Assembly: GCA_050248715.1 (NCBI GenBank)
Contig: JBFWRV010000030.1
Coordinates: 1-64,000, forward strand
Length of the DNA stretch: 64,000 nt
Direction: 5' to 3'
Source of the DNA: AWTP1-13 sp050248715
GTDB lineage: Bacteria; Pseudomonadota; Alphaproteobacteria; Rhizobiales; Hyphomicrobiaceae
Shown piece after piece: positions 1 to 8,818 of the stretch (its first letter is position 1; each line of letters begins with the position of its first letter). Position numbers and translations under genes: made by a program. The notes under the pieces were generated by a model. That model had not been told where the DNA came from. It made no database searches and saw only the letters and a list, made by a program, of their open reading frames with translations.

Positions 1-115
1 GGCTCTCGATTCTTGCGCCGCCAGTTGTAAGGTCCACTCGCCTTCGGCTCGCTCCCCTCACAACCGGCAATGATGCCCACCACTTCCTTAATAACGTCCG
101 ATCAAATCCAAACTT
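1..115. other. non-coding edge
   Basis: This stretch lies downstream of the stop codon of the large minus-strand nuclease-NTPase gene and runs to the window edge. I see no convincing gene, tRNA or strong terminator hairpin in it. Confidence 0.4.
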
Positions 116-3100
116 TTACAGTTCATTGACATCTGATAAACCACACACCATCAGCGCTCGAACGATCGCGCAAGGCTCGTTGATGGTGAGCAGTCTCTCA
201 ATGTACTGCCGAACCACCGCGTCCTTGCCGACTGCAAAGGCTGCCAGGACCTCGCTGGCAAGGATTTCATCATTCGGCGCTCGATCAAGCCGATCAAAAC
301 AGAGCTGGCGCACTTCAGGAACGTCGGCGCTGGCCCAAATGCCGACGGCAACCACTGGGATCCTACCGGGTCCGAACACGCGGTTCACCACCGGGCTGAT
401 CTGCGATAGGCGCTGCAGCAGGTGAGCCGCAGCCGCGGGATGCCATCTTGCACAAGCCTTCGCGACACCCAGAGCGAAATAGTGGAGCAGGCTGAGGCTT
501 TCTGCACTAGCGTCCGTCAGCGCAGCTAACCACCGCTGCGCCAAGGCCGGTTCGGCATCGGCGATGACCTCGAATGAATCCCACGGAAGGTCATCGAGAA
601 TGAGACGGGCATCTTCCCGTGTCAGCCTCCTGCTGAATTCGGAGAAGGAGTGCCAGGCTCGCTGCTGACGCGCTTCATACTCTTCCGGTGTTTCCTTCAT
701 ACGCTCGAAGAGTTCACGGACATCGTTGTCTTTGCGTTCATCAATAAAGGACACTAGAGGTGGATTCTCGTCCGAAGTCTTCGTGACTGGTTGTTCGATC
801 ACTGGCAGGCGCGGAATATCAGTTTGGGCACAAGCCTTCTCCACAGCCACATCGAAGAGATTGGCGGCGAGCTTTGCAGCATTTTCTCCTAAGCGCTTAG
901 CGGCGTACCCGTAGAGTTGAGGAGCCATCCGCGCAAAGGCTTGGTCAATGTCGAGAACGCCGGCCTCGGCCGCTGCAACCAGGGCCAACGATCCATACCA
1001 GCGCTCTTGACGGTCGTCGTCCGGGTTGAGGAGTGTCGCGTCCCACTGGCCGTCGGCGAACTCCTTGAGAAGGTTGGAGTCGCCCGATCGAGCCACAATC
1101 GCCAGGGCCAAGAAGCGAACGATCTTGTCGGGCGAGGACCACAACCGCCCAAGCGCGAGTGCTGCTTTGACGGAGATCTGTGAGCGGCTGTAGTAGGCGA
1201 AGCTTACCGCGCGCGACTGGGCGTCAACATCGTTGGCGACGAGGGCGGATTCCAAGAGGCTTTCGACGGCAGTCTCATCAGCTGGCGCCAGTGTCGCTAG
1301 CATGCGCAAAAGAAGAGTGCGTGACGGAAGTGAGGCAATAGTGGTGAGTTGGTCGTTGCCGCTCCTATGCGGCAGTGCAGCCAGAAGCCCATATTGCGCT
1401 GCTACCCAACTATGTCGGTCATCGAGATTACCGCCCGATGCCTCGCCTCGTTCTGCGTATGCCGCAGCGACAAGTCCATCGACAACGTCTGCTTCAAGGG
1501 CGGCGCTGTGGGCAGCGAGAGATATGACTCCCTGACGACGACCCAGACCCTCCCGCATAACGACTTGGCGTGCAAAGCTACGCAATACACCAATCGCGAC
1601 CCCAGGTTTGAACCGAGCAAGCCCCGTGCGCGCCTCAGAAAACAGATGATCTTCGCGCGTTTGACCCCTGCCTTGGTGCAGCGCGGCGACGTCGAGAGCT
1701 GCATATGACGCAGCTGTCGCTTCGATATTTTCTGGGGAATCGGATGTGGGGTCGGAAGGATCGGTGGCGCAGTATTCTTCAACCAAGCGCCACCCAGCGT
1801 ATCTCTTACGATCGCGAGTCAGGTGCTCAACCATTGCGGATGCGCGCTGAGCATCTTCGGCATCCCCAGTGGCTCGTAGAATGCCAACGAGGGCCCACTC
1901 GCCAACGTTCGACATGCCACCCTTCTCTATGGACGCAAGGGCGTCGTGCAGAGCGTGTCTGGTCGCACTCCAATCCAGTGTGTTGAACTGGATGAGATGC
2001 TGGAATGCGCCATGGGGTGCATGGAGGCTGGAGTTCAACGCATTAGAAAACGACCAGTTTGTGAGGGGCACGGCAAAGTTGGAAAGGGGCTTACCTGCCA
2101 GCAAGGTAAGCGCTAGTAAATGTAGGTCGTCGAGATTGGTCTCTTCACGCCGTTCGAGACGTGTGTCCAGCAGAGATCTCTCTCCAGGTGTGAGGGAAGC
2201 GAGCCTTTCCTCAATTTCAGCCTTTCGTTTGGCGCGCTCGGTCTCGACCTTTTGGTCGCCAGCACCCTTGTTGATCATGCGCACCTCTGGGGCGAGGCAG
2301 TACCAGCTTAGCCATCTGGTGATATACGGCGACATTGTCGCCCACGCCTTCGCGTCGGTCCGCGCCTTGAGTAGGGCGTTCACGAGCGATTGCATGTTTG
2401 GCAGATGACCGACGAACAGAGCGGCCGCCTCTGCTGCTTGCATGAATGGCTCAGGCGAAGTCTTCGCAAGCGCCTCAAAGGCGGCTTGTGGCGCATCCCG
2501 CAGGTTTTGCAGTCCGACGTAGTACCTGACGAGTGCGGACGTGACTGAGGATGGGCAGTCCTCAGTCATGCATGCGACAAGTACCGCTGCGTGAACAACG
2601 TCGCCGGTCCTGGCGAGCGCCAAGATCGGCTCCAAGATCTCGGCAAGGCGTACTGCCGGCGCCCGGCCATTGCGCTCTTCCTTGCGGAGGGTGGCGATCA
2701 ACGAGAGGCCGAGAGCCAAGGGCAACCCGTCGTCGCTGATTTCATAACGGTCGGGATCACCCGGAACAGATTTGAAAAAGCGACTATTGGATACGGCTTT
2801 GAGACGATCATCCAGGGGAGCGTCAAAGAGTCTTAAGTCATCGTGCTCCTGTCTGGAAATGCGCTTGATGATCTCGTCGGCGTGGCGCTGAAGGCCATGC
2901 GCAAATTGGAGCGGTGACATGGGGGTCGAGCCGTCGCCGCTGTAGTGCCGTACATGTTCGAACAGCAGGCGTTCGACACTCAAATCCCCGAACTGCTCGA
3001 TCTCCTTTGCGTCTAACAGTTCGATGGCAAGTCCGAGTATGCGAGGGTTTCTCAGCGCCTTGAAGACTTCTTCACTTTGCCCGCTTGGAGTGATCCCTCT

Positions 3101-4357
3101 TTTCTGGAGTACCTGCTTGACGTCGTTGAGTGACCAATCGCGGACAACAATTGAGCGGATGTCAGATCTCACGCCGCCGCGAATTCCTCGTGCGAAGTGC
3201 TCGGCTGTCGTGGTTAAGACGAGTCGGCCTCCAAGTGTCTCAAGGACGGCGGCTGCTGAGTCGATCCATCGTGGCCAGTGATGGTCTTGAATTTGATTCA
3301 GTCCGTCGACCCAGACAACAAGGCGGACATTGGCCGGATTGGGATTGGCGCGCCAGCCTTTGAACCGGCGCTGCCAGCGACGTTTGATTGCATCTGTTAG
3401 CTCGCCTTCGGATTGCTGCGCCAATTTCGTGATGAACGTGCCGCTGACATCGTGCAATGCTAGGGGTCCGGTCAGTTCGTTCGGCGTAAAGAAGGCAAGC
3501 AGCGGTGCTGGAGCTGCGGCGAGCCAGGCTTTGGCGGTGAGCCAGGATTTTCCGGTGCCTTCCTCGCCCTGCACAATGACGACCGACTTACCGGGAGGCC
3601 CTGCGAAGACATTGTGCATCTCGGCAAGGAGAACAGGTCTTTCGATCCACGAGGCACGGGTGATCTCAAGCGGTGCTAGTGGTTGTCCAAAATATCGTCG
3701 GGCAATCCTGCGGTCCGAGAAGGCCTCAACAAACCATCGTTTATTGGCTGCCTTGGCGATGCCGATACCAACGGTTGGCTCGCGCAACATGGCGCCGAGA
3801 TTCATACTGGTTATGCGGAACCCGCTGTCCGCGATAATTGCGGCGAGGGCGGCAGAAAGAGATTCCGACTTGGATTTGTCAGTGCCATGCTGCTCTATGA
3901 ACTGTTGTGTCGTGCCAGCCGCGGATGCCAAAAGGACGGCAAGCTTCGGCAGCGTGTGATCTGCCCAATCCAGGATGAGGCAACCGACTCCCACCCTTTC
4001 GAGAGACTTCTGGTAGAGCTGAGCGTGCTGAGCACTGATTGGGGATGTTGAGCACAACACCCAGGTGTCGACTTGGCCGACATCGTCGACGATGAGCTCC
4101 ACGAGCTTGGAACTCACGGTTCCCTTGGGAACGTCGTCCTCGTAGCGTTTGGCTTCGAAATACGTCGCGCCTGCGTCGAAGGCGGAATCACCGTCGCGGC
4201 CACGTTGTGAGCCGCTCGACGCCAGTCGAAACGGCTGGCCACAAATTTCCGACAAGGCGGCCGCCAGTAGCCCTTCAAATCCATGATCGCCTGTCGGTGC
4301 GAGCGTGAGGAGGCACTGCCTCAGATCCTCAACCGCGGCTGGCGTGCCATAGTCCAT
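116..4357 (-). CDS. Mrr-like nuclease fused to STAND-type NTPase, candidate defence protein
   Basis: 1413 residues from an ATG. The N-terminus (about 25-145) looks like an Mrr/PD-(D/E)XK nuclease: E28 in GFEGLL, D55/D57 in RGRDGDS and E68-A-K70 in YFEAKRY. A P-loop NTPase follows, with Walker A GEEGTGKSW at 264-272 (K270) and a Walker B-like VVWVDGLNQ near 348. The remaining ~900 residues are helical and Leu/Ala-rich, as in repeat sensor domains. Nuclease, STAND NTPase and repeat sensor is the architecture of Avs-type anti-phage proteins, so a cytosolic, ligand-triggered DNA-cleaving role is inferred; the family was not verified. It is the last gene of the higB-higA-unknown series, 42 bp after the preceding stop. 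A non-defence nucleolytic NTPase cannot be excluded. Confidence 0.75.
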   Translation of the reverse strand: MDYGTPAAVEDLRQCLLTLAPTGDHGFEGLLAAALSEICGQPFRLASSGSQRGRDGDSAFDAGATYFEAKRYEDDVPKGTVSSKLVELIVDDVGQVDTWVLCSTSPISAQHAQLYQKSLERVGVGCLILDWADHTLPKLAVLLASAAGTTQQFIEQHGTDKSKSESLSAALAAIIADSGFRITSMNLGAMLREPTVGIGIAKAANKRWFVEAFSDRRIARRYFGQPLAPLEITRASWIERPVLLAEMHNVFAGPPGKSVVIVQGEEGTGKSWLTAKAWLAAAPAPLLAFFTPNELTGPLALHDVSGTFITKLAQQSEGELTDAIKRRWQRRFKGWRANPNPANVRLVVWVDGLNQIQDHHWPRWIDSAAAVLETLGGRLVLTTTAEHFARGIRGGVRSDIRSIVVRDWSLNDVKQVLQKRGITPSGQSEEVFKALRNPRILGLAIELLDAKEIEQFGDLSVERLLFEHVRHYSGDGSTPMSPLQFAHGLQRHADEIIKRISRQEHDDLRLFDAPLDDRLKAVSNSRFFKSVPGDPDRYEISDDGLPLALGLSLIATLRKEERNGRAPAVRLAEILEPILALARTGDVVHAAVLVACMTEDCPSSVTSALVRYYVGLQNLRDAPQAAFEALAKTSPEPFMQAAEAAALFVGHLPNMQSLVNALLKARTDAKAWATMSPYITRWLSWYCLAPEVRMINKGAGDQKVETERAKRKAEIEERLASLTPGERSLLDTRLERREETNLDDLHLLALTLLAGKPLSNFAVPLTNWSFSNALNSSLHAPHGAFQHLIQFNTLDWSATRHALHDALASIEKGGMSNVGEWALVGILRATGDAEDAQRASAMVEHLTRDRKRYAGWRLVEEYCATDPSDPTSDSPENIEATAASYAALDVAALHQGRGQTREDHLFSEARTGLARFKPGVAIGVLRSFARQVVMREGLGRRQGVISLAAHSAALEADVVDGLVAAAYAERGEASGGNLDDRHSWVAAQYGLLAALPHRSGNDQLTTIASLPSRTLLLRMLATLAPADETAVESLLESALVANDVDAQSRAVSFAYYSRSQISVKAALALGRLWSSPDKIVRFLALAIVARSGDSNLLKEFADGQWDATLLNPDDDRQERWYGSLALVAAAEAGVLDIDQAFARMAPQLYGYAAKRLGENAAKLAANLFDVAVEKACAQTDIPRLPVIEQPVTKTSDENPPLVSFIDERKDNDVRELFERMKETPEEYEARQQRAWHSFSEFSRRLTREDARLILDDLPWDSFEVIADAEPALAQRWLAALTDASAESLSLLHYFALGVAKACARWHPAAAAHLLQRLSQISPVVNRVFGPGRIPVVAVGIWASADVPEVRQLCFDRLDRAPNDEILASEVLAAFAVGKDAVVRQYIERLLTINEPCAIVRALMVCGLSDVNEL

Positions 4358-4399
4358 TTGTCAACCCAGCATGATTCTCGTCGTCAATATGATCCATCC

Positions 4400-5146
4400 C
4401 TAGCGATTGGAAGGATCGTCAAAAAGGTCGGTTTGTCTGGGGTCGGGCCGCTCTATCTCCTCGTCGCGTTCCGTTTCCGGAGGGCTGTCGGCGATCGTCT
4501 TGCGTGCGCGACGCAACCCCTCGGCCCAGATAGCCAACATCTCGTTGCGGGCAGGTGCGGAGAGCCGAGGTATGTCGGAAGCGTTTCTGATGGTCAGGAC
4601 GCGGCCTTCTTCGCCCTTGGCCTTGCTGAAATCCAGGATGTCAAAGTTCGCACTCTCGAGGTCCGCATCCTGCATCAGCATCTCCTCGACCAGCGTCACG
4701 AAGAGGGAAAGTGGCGCGCCCGCCAACGGATTGCTGCGCCACCAGCTGAACCAGGGGAAGGTCAGCTGGCCGCCGAGGCCGTAGATCAACGGCGGTTGAA
4801 AGGGGATCATAATGTCTTGCGCCACCGGGTAGTAACGCTTGGCCACCCCCTGGAAGAAATCCGGCGAGACACCATCGAGGTAGTCGCGCAGCAGCGGCAA
4901 CACCTCGAGCAAGACGCGTTGATAGATGGGCCGGCGCTCCGCCCGTCGGATGTATTCCTCGACCTGCTCGTAGGGGACCTTGAAGACCATCATGTCGCGC
5001 GTGGCCACGTTCAGCGGATCGCAGCTGAACTTGGGCGGCCGCCTCGCTGTTGCGACAAGACCGCGTGCCACGGCGTCGGGATTGTCGCGCCAGGTGCGGG
5101 CGACATGTTGAAGGGAGGGTACTCTGACGGTTGGCCGTCGCGGCAT
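4400..5146 (-). CDS. hypothetical protein between HigA and Mrr-STAND
   Basis: 248 residues from an ATG; I recognise no family. It is soluble, with no signal peptide or membrane segment. It has a basic N-terminus, a Pro/Phe/Trp-rich middle (IMIPFQPPLIYG, FPWFSWW) and a charged tail containing QTDLFDD. QTDLF resembles the QLxLF-type motif that binds the DNA polymerase sliding clamp, but this could be chance. It starts 58 bp after the HigA-peptidase stop and ends 42 bp before the Mrr-STAND start, so it is almost certainly co-transcribed with both. It may be an adaptor or accessory of that module. Confidence 0.65.
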   Translation of the reverse strand: MPRRPTVRVPSLQHVARTWRDNPDAVARGLVATARRPPKFSCDPLNVATRDMMVFKVPYEQVEEYIRRAERRPIYQRVLLEVLPLLRDYLDGVSPDFFQGVAKRYYPVAQDIMIPFQPPLIYGLGGQLTFPWFSWWRSNPLAGAPLSLFVTLVEEMLMQDADLESANFDILDFSKAKGEEGRVLTIRNASDIPRLSAPARNEMLAIWAEGLRRARKTIADSPPETERDEEIERPDPRQTDLFDDPSNR

Positions 5147-5204
5147 GGGTCACCTTCAAGACCTAGATGGCGCGGCGACCCGATACCAAGCGCGCCGTGT
5201 TGGG

Positions 5205-6425
5205 TTACTTCGCTCCCCACTCTCCGGGGAAGTGTTTGCGGACTTCGCCTGCGCCGACCAGCTGTGTCAGCTTCCGGTAGTCGGCGAGCTTGCGTCTGAT
5301 GCGGCCGGCGACGATGGCCGGATGAACATTCACGCGTTGCGCCAAAGCAATGACATTGCCGACTGTGGGCAGATCTTGCGCGGGATGGTCGTCCCAGTCG
5401 TGCGGGGGCACGAGCGCGTCGTTCGCCCACTCATCTGCTTCTTTCTCGCGCGGGTCATCACTTTTGGCGCTGAGATCGAGGTCGTCGACGAATAGCCGCT
5501 CGCCCTTGCCTTCCATGTGCCGGGCGATGTGCGCGAGCTCGTGCAGCAGACAGAACCAGAAGTTATCCAAACGGTCGTAGCGCAGCGTCATGCCGATCAC
5601 GGGCGTACCGTCATTCATGAGCATGGCTGCGCCATCGAGATAGGTGTTTGACAAGTGCTGGGCAACGACGAGCACAATGCCATGTTCAGCTAGGAACTCT
5701 TGCGCTCGCTTCGGGCCGTCCTCGCGCGTGCTGAGCTGTGCCACCTCTCGGAGGAACTTGGGGGTGATGGTCCCCTTCCGGTACTTCTTCTTGGGCTTTG
5801 CTTGATTGGCCTTGGCAAGGACAAACGTGCACCAGGCGGTGAGCGCATAGCTATCCATCTTGGCGTTGCGCCGCGTGCCATCGCCCTTTCGAAACAGGGG
5901 CTGCGCGATGGCATCGATGCCGCCGGCACGGGCCATGAGATCGCGCATCAGGCGCTCGGCATTGTCTTTGACGCCGGCCTTGGCCGCGAGGAACCCGAGC
6001 TTCGCCATCTCGACGACGGGAAACCTCGACCATTCGATCGAGCCGTCATCCTCGGGAATCGATGCGCCCGGCTCCTGGATCAGCACCTCGGCCGGAATGC
6101 CGAGGTGCCGATTGAGCGCGCGGATCATCGATAACGTAAGGTCACGCTTGCCGGAGAGCACCTCGGACACCTTGGCCGAGTTGCCGATGTAGGGGATCAA
6201 GTCCTTGTTGGTGAGACCCTCCTGCTCCATGCGGAACTGGATGGCGGCGATCGGATCGGGCAGATCGATGGCGTGATGCTTCTCCTCGTACACCTCGATC
6301 AGCGTTGCGAGCAACTCGAGCTCATCACCGGCGGCCGTGCCGGCCTCGGCCTCCATGAGGTCTTCGACGCGGGCTAGCGCGGCGGCGTAGTCCTGCTCGG
6401 TCCTGATCACTGATACGTTGGCCAT
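5205..6425 (-). CDS. higA: HigA-type antitoxin fused to ImmA/IrrE-like metallopeptidase
   Basis: 406 residues. The start is the ATG at 6425, chosen because GGAGGAGG lies just upstream and it begins 1 bp after the higB stop. Residues 1-120 match HigA antitoxins: an acidic helical part, then an XRE-type helix-turn-helix (about 71-108, LTNKDLIPYIGNSAKVSEVL). The C-terminal half carries a zinc-peptidase signature HELAH at 295-299, as in ImmA/IrrE proteins that cleave repressors or sense stress. It probably neutralises HigB and represses its own promoter; the peptidase may turn the module on by cleavage (inference). The ImmA-type extension makes it much longer than the usual ~100-130-residue HigA. 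Confidence 0.85.
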   Translation of the reverse strand: MANVSVIRTEQDYAAALARVEDLMEAEAGTAAGDELELLATLIEVYEEKHHAIDLPDPIAAIQFRMEQEGLTNKDLIPYIGNSAKVSEVLSGKRDLTLSMIRALNRHLGIPAEVLIQEPGASIPEDDGSIEWSRFPVVEMAKLGFLAAKAGVKDNAERLMRDLMARAGGIDAIAQPLFRKGDGTRRNAKMDSYALTAWCTFVLAKANQAKPKKKYRKGTITPKFLREVAQLSTREDGPKRAQEFLAEHGIVLVVAQHLSNTYLDGAAMLMNDGTPVIGMTLRYDRLDNFWFCLLHELAHIARHMEGKGERLFVDDLDLSAKSDDPREKEADEWANDALVPPHDWDDHPAQDLPTVGNVIALAQRVNVHPAIVAGRIRRKLADYRKLTQLVGAGEVRKHFPGEWGAK

Positions 6426-6426
6426 C

Positions 6427-6735
6427 TCACACCTCCTCCGCATCGATGTCGTCGTACTCGGCGTGGGTGCCAACCCACTTGATGTACACGACGCCAACGG
6501 AGTAGTTTACCCACACCACCAAACGAAACTTATTGCCGCAGACATTGAACACCACGCGTCCCTTCTTCAGGATGCTGGCGTTGCGGTACTTGCGCTTGAC
6601 CTCGTTCGCTGTCGCCCATTGGGCCTTGCTCACCTCGCGGTACCAGGCCTTCAGAGCGTTCTCGAGCGCCGGTTGGTCGGGCCCGCCGTAGCTCTCCCAG
6701 TACGCCCTGAGCGTCTTGCGCGCGATGATGCGCAT
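6427..6735 (-). CDS. higB: HigB-type mRNA interferase toxin
   Basis: 102 residues from the ATG at 6735 (MRIIARKTLRAYW). It shows HigB-toxin signatures: early RIIARKTL, central WATANEVKRKYRNASIL, and a C-terminal hydrophobic strand region with KFRLVVWVNY and KWVGTHAEYD. HigB proteins cleave mRNA in the translating ribosome. A TTG 30 bp upstream is in frame but lies inside the operator, so it is an unlikely start. The gene precedes the antitoxin, the normal higBA order, with 1 bp between them. The UTR is very short because the promoter lies immediately upstream. The downstream cargo suggests the TA pair stabilises or gates the nuclease-NTPase gene. Confidence 0.88.
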   Translation of the reverse strand: MRIIARKTLRAYWESYGGPDQPALENALKAWYREVSKAQWATANEVKRKYRNASILKKGRVVFNVCGNKFRLVVWVNYSVGVVYIKWVGTHAEYDDIDAEEV

Positions 6736-6751
6736 GACCGGCCCGCCGCCC

Positions 6752-6800
6752 CTATATGGTCCCAAATTGGGAGAATGTCAAGTGCTCCCTAATTGGGAGC
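6752..6800 (-). promoter_or_regulatory. higBA promoter with two palindromic operators
   Basis: On the minus strand a perfect -35 box TTGACA (6781-6776) precedes a weaker AT-rich -10 (CATATA/TATAGG, around 6758-6751). Two inverted repeats share the core TCCC-N5-GGGA. One (6760-6772) lies between -35 and -10, and the other (6784-6800, GCTCCC...GGGAGC) lies just upstream of -35; their centres are 26 bp apart. This fits autorepression by the HigA helix-turn-helix. A TATAAT on the plus strand at 6802-6807 lacks a plausible gene to drive. Confidence 0.7.
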
Positions 6801-6880
6801 GTATAATGCGGATCGGCGCGGGAGTCCAGCGCCGCCTGGAAGGACGCAGTCTCGCATGAGTCGGTGAAGGGCCACGCGGT

Positions 6881-7411
6881 TCAGCGGCTGGAGGCTGATG
6901 CCGGAAACGGCCGATGCACCCGTGCATAGAATCGAGCGATGTCGCGATCATCGATGCGCATGCCCGGATTGATGCGCCCGGCATGGTTCCAAACACGGTG
7001 CCAAGGGCCATCCTCGACGTGAGCGAGCGCGACCAGCGCCCCGGCGCTGAGCCGACCGTAGAAATTGAGGACCCGATCCAACAGTTGGCGGGTCTCGGCA
7101 TCGAACGGGGCCTTGACCACCTCTGTGGCGCCAGTCAAGGGATTAAGGCGCCTGGCCCGCCCAGCGATCGGTCGGGCCTCGAATGAGCGGAACTCGCGGT
7201 ACAAATACTGCAGCACCGGCCCATACTCCCAAGCCTCGAAGCTGTGCCGCACCAGGGGCCTGCCCAAGTCCACCAATGACCAAACGTGACAGAAGTAGAC
7301 CAGCTTCTGCAGGCTCAGATTGCTGATCACCCGGCCGTCGCGGTCGGCCGCATCGAGGATGAAGTTCGCAATCGCTCGTCCGTCGTGGGTCATCGCCGCA
7401 CACGTGTTCAC
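6881..7411 (-). CDS. SocA/Panacea (DUF4065)-domain protein
   Basis: 176 residues from a GTG at 7411 that overlaps the AlpA stop (GTGA); the ATG at 7393 is an alternative start. The family pattern is clear: SLQKLVYFCHVW (about 33-44), then FEAWEYGPVLQYLYREF (about 58-75), and a C-terminal GALVALAH...PWHRVW block. Panacea domains act as antitoxins or chaperones that neutralise diverse toxins or deliver them to proteases, and occur on phages and mobile elements. The gene is translationally coupled to the AlpA-like gene. The nearest toxin is higB, 146 bp downstream under a separate promoter. No dedicated partner toxin is visible. Confidence 0.75.
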   Translation of the reverse strand: MNTCAAMTHDGRAIANFILDAADRDGRVISNLSLQKLVYFCHVWSLVDLGRPLVRHSFEAWEYGPVLQYLYREFRSFEARPIAGRARRLNPLTGATEVVKAPFDAETRQLLDRVLNFYGRLSAGALVALAHVEDGPWHRVWNHAGRINPGMRIDDRDIARFYARVHRPFPASASSR

Positions 7412-7713
7412 TTTTCGTTCTGATACGTGATTTGCTGTCCGCGTTCAACAGCGCGCTCTGTACAGGCGTCCCTTTCCGCGACGCGTGCCGCGATCCAATG
7501 TTCAATCTCTGCCAGCAGCCACCCCACACGGTTGGCGCCCAACTGCACACGACGCGGAAACAGGCCGCGCTCCTCTAGCCGCAAGATGTGCTGCGGCGAA
7601 TAGGGCACGATTCTGCGGAGTTCGGCCTTCGTTATCAGACGGATCGGCTGCAAAGCCGTGGAGCTTTGCTTCGCGGCGTTTGCAAGCGTGCCCTCGTTGT
7701 TGTCTGCGGTCAT
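7408..7713 (-). CDS. AlpA-family helix-turn-helix regulator
   Basis: 101 residues from the ATG at 7713, which overlaps the stop of the MFS remnant frame (ATGA). The core LITKAELRRIVPYSPQHILRLEE and FPRRVQLGANRVGWLLAEIEHWI is the AlpA/MerR-like winged helix-turn-helix of small phage and integrative-element regulators and excisionase-like proteins. The N-terminal ~30 residues are low complexity. The C-terminal tail is charged. It probably binds DNA to control element genes. The gene overlap implies translation from a message that starts further upstream, now inside the decayed MFS/trb junction. Confidence 0.8.
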   Translation of the reverse strand: MTADNNEGTLANAAKQSSTALQPIRLITKAELRRIVPYSPQHILRLEERGLFPRRVQLGANRVGWLLAEIEHWIAARVAERDACTERAVERGQQITYQNEK

Positions 7714-8818
7714 GGCGATCCCCACGCTGACGCGCGCGCGATCGCGTTGCCTTTGCCCACAGTGCTCCAAGGCGCCGGCGCTGGAGTGCCGGCATGTGTG
7801 TCCTCGACCGTGATTGAGGCGAGGATCGTCGCCAGCACCAACCACACGCACGTTGAGGCGATCGCCGCGGTCCGCCAGCCGGCAGCCGGCGCAGGTTGGA
7901 TACGAGGAGTGCCCGAACGCCTGATAGGACGAACGACGTCTGCGGTTGAGATGCACGTCATCTGAGGCCGCCTGAAACTCCGCGGCATGGCGAACCAGAC
8001 CAGGGCTGCCAGCTGCAAGGCAATGATGATCGCCATGGCGCTGCGATGTGCCTCAGCGGGATAGCTGCCTTGGCTTTCTGGCCACCGTACGATCAAGAAG
8101 CCGGTGGCTGTTTGCACAGCGAACGCACATCCAACATGAAGCATGTTGAGGGCGCCGTTCGCGCGGCCTGCGACCGCCTTGGGGAAATACGCGCCGATGA
8201 CAGGAAAGCTTAGCACGGTCGCCGCTCCCGCCGCGGCGATGATCAGGAAAGGCACCAGGGGCGGCAGCGGCCATTGCAGCATCAATGCGGTTTGAGCGAA
8301 TATCGATAAAGACAGAGTGGCGGCGAGCACCGTTTCGGTCTTTACCCCGGCGGCGCGCAATCGATCGGCGGCGGTGCCGAGCAAAAGTGCTCCGGCACAG
8401 ACGGCGACGGCCATCATGCTGAGGTGATGGACGATGGTGGATCGGTCCAGTCCTTCGACATCTCGGAGCCATGGTGCTGCCCACAGGCCTTGGAGCGACC
8501 AGGACGTGCCGACACCGAGCGCTGACAGCGGAGCGACACGCCAAAACTGCGCGCTCTTGTAGATCGTTGAGAATGTCGTGCTCGGTGGCGTAGCTGGCTC
8601 GTGGACACTGGTGTGTGGCGCTGCGAGCAGGACCAGCAGAGACGCAAGCGCTGACAGTCCGGCAAGGACAACGAAGAGACCGCGCCAGCCAATTCCCTGA
8701 GCCAACAGGTCGGCTGGTGCGGCTGCAGCTAGGGCGCCGACGGCGCCCAACATCACGAGCCACCCGGTACCTACGCCCAAGCGGCCGGCGGGAAACCAGA
8801 CGCCGATAGCCTTGGACG
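7710..8818 (-). pseudogene. 5'-truncated MFS transporter
   Basis: The frame encodes the C-terminal two thirds of a major facilitator. Homology-like sequence can be read back to about 8818 (WFPAGRLGV...GWLVMLGAVGALAAAAP), through several hydrophobic helices, to ALVWFAMPRSFRR. The first ~130 residues with TM1-4 and a start codon are missing: the frame runs straight into the truncated 3' end of trbI. A basic then hydrophobic tail of ~80 residues runs to a stop overlapping the alpA ATG and may be readthrough of former intergenic DNA. It is most likely non-functional and marks a deletion or recombination junction. Confidence 0.75.

Noticed and set aside
6802..6807. Plus-strand promoter TATAAT beside the higBA operator
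   Set aside because: No plausible -35 at proper spacing and no supported plus-strand gene follows.
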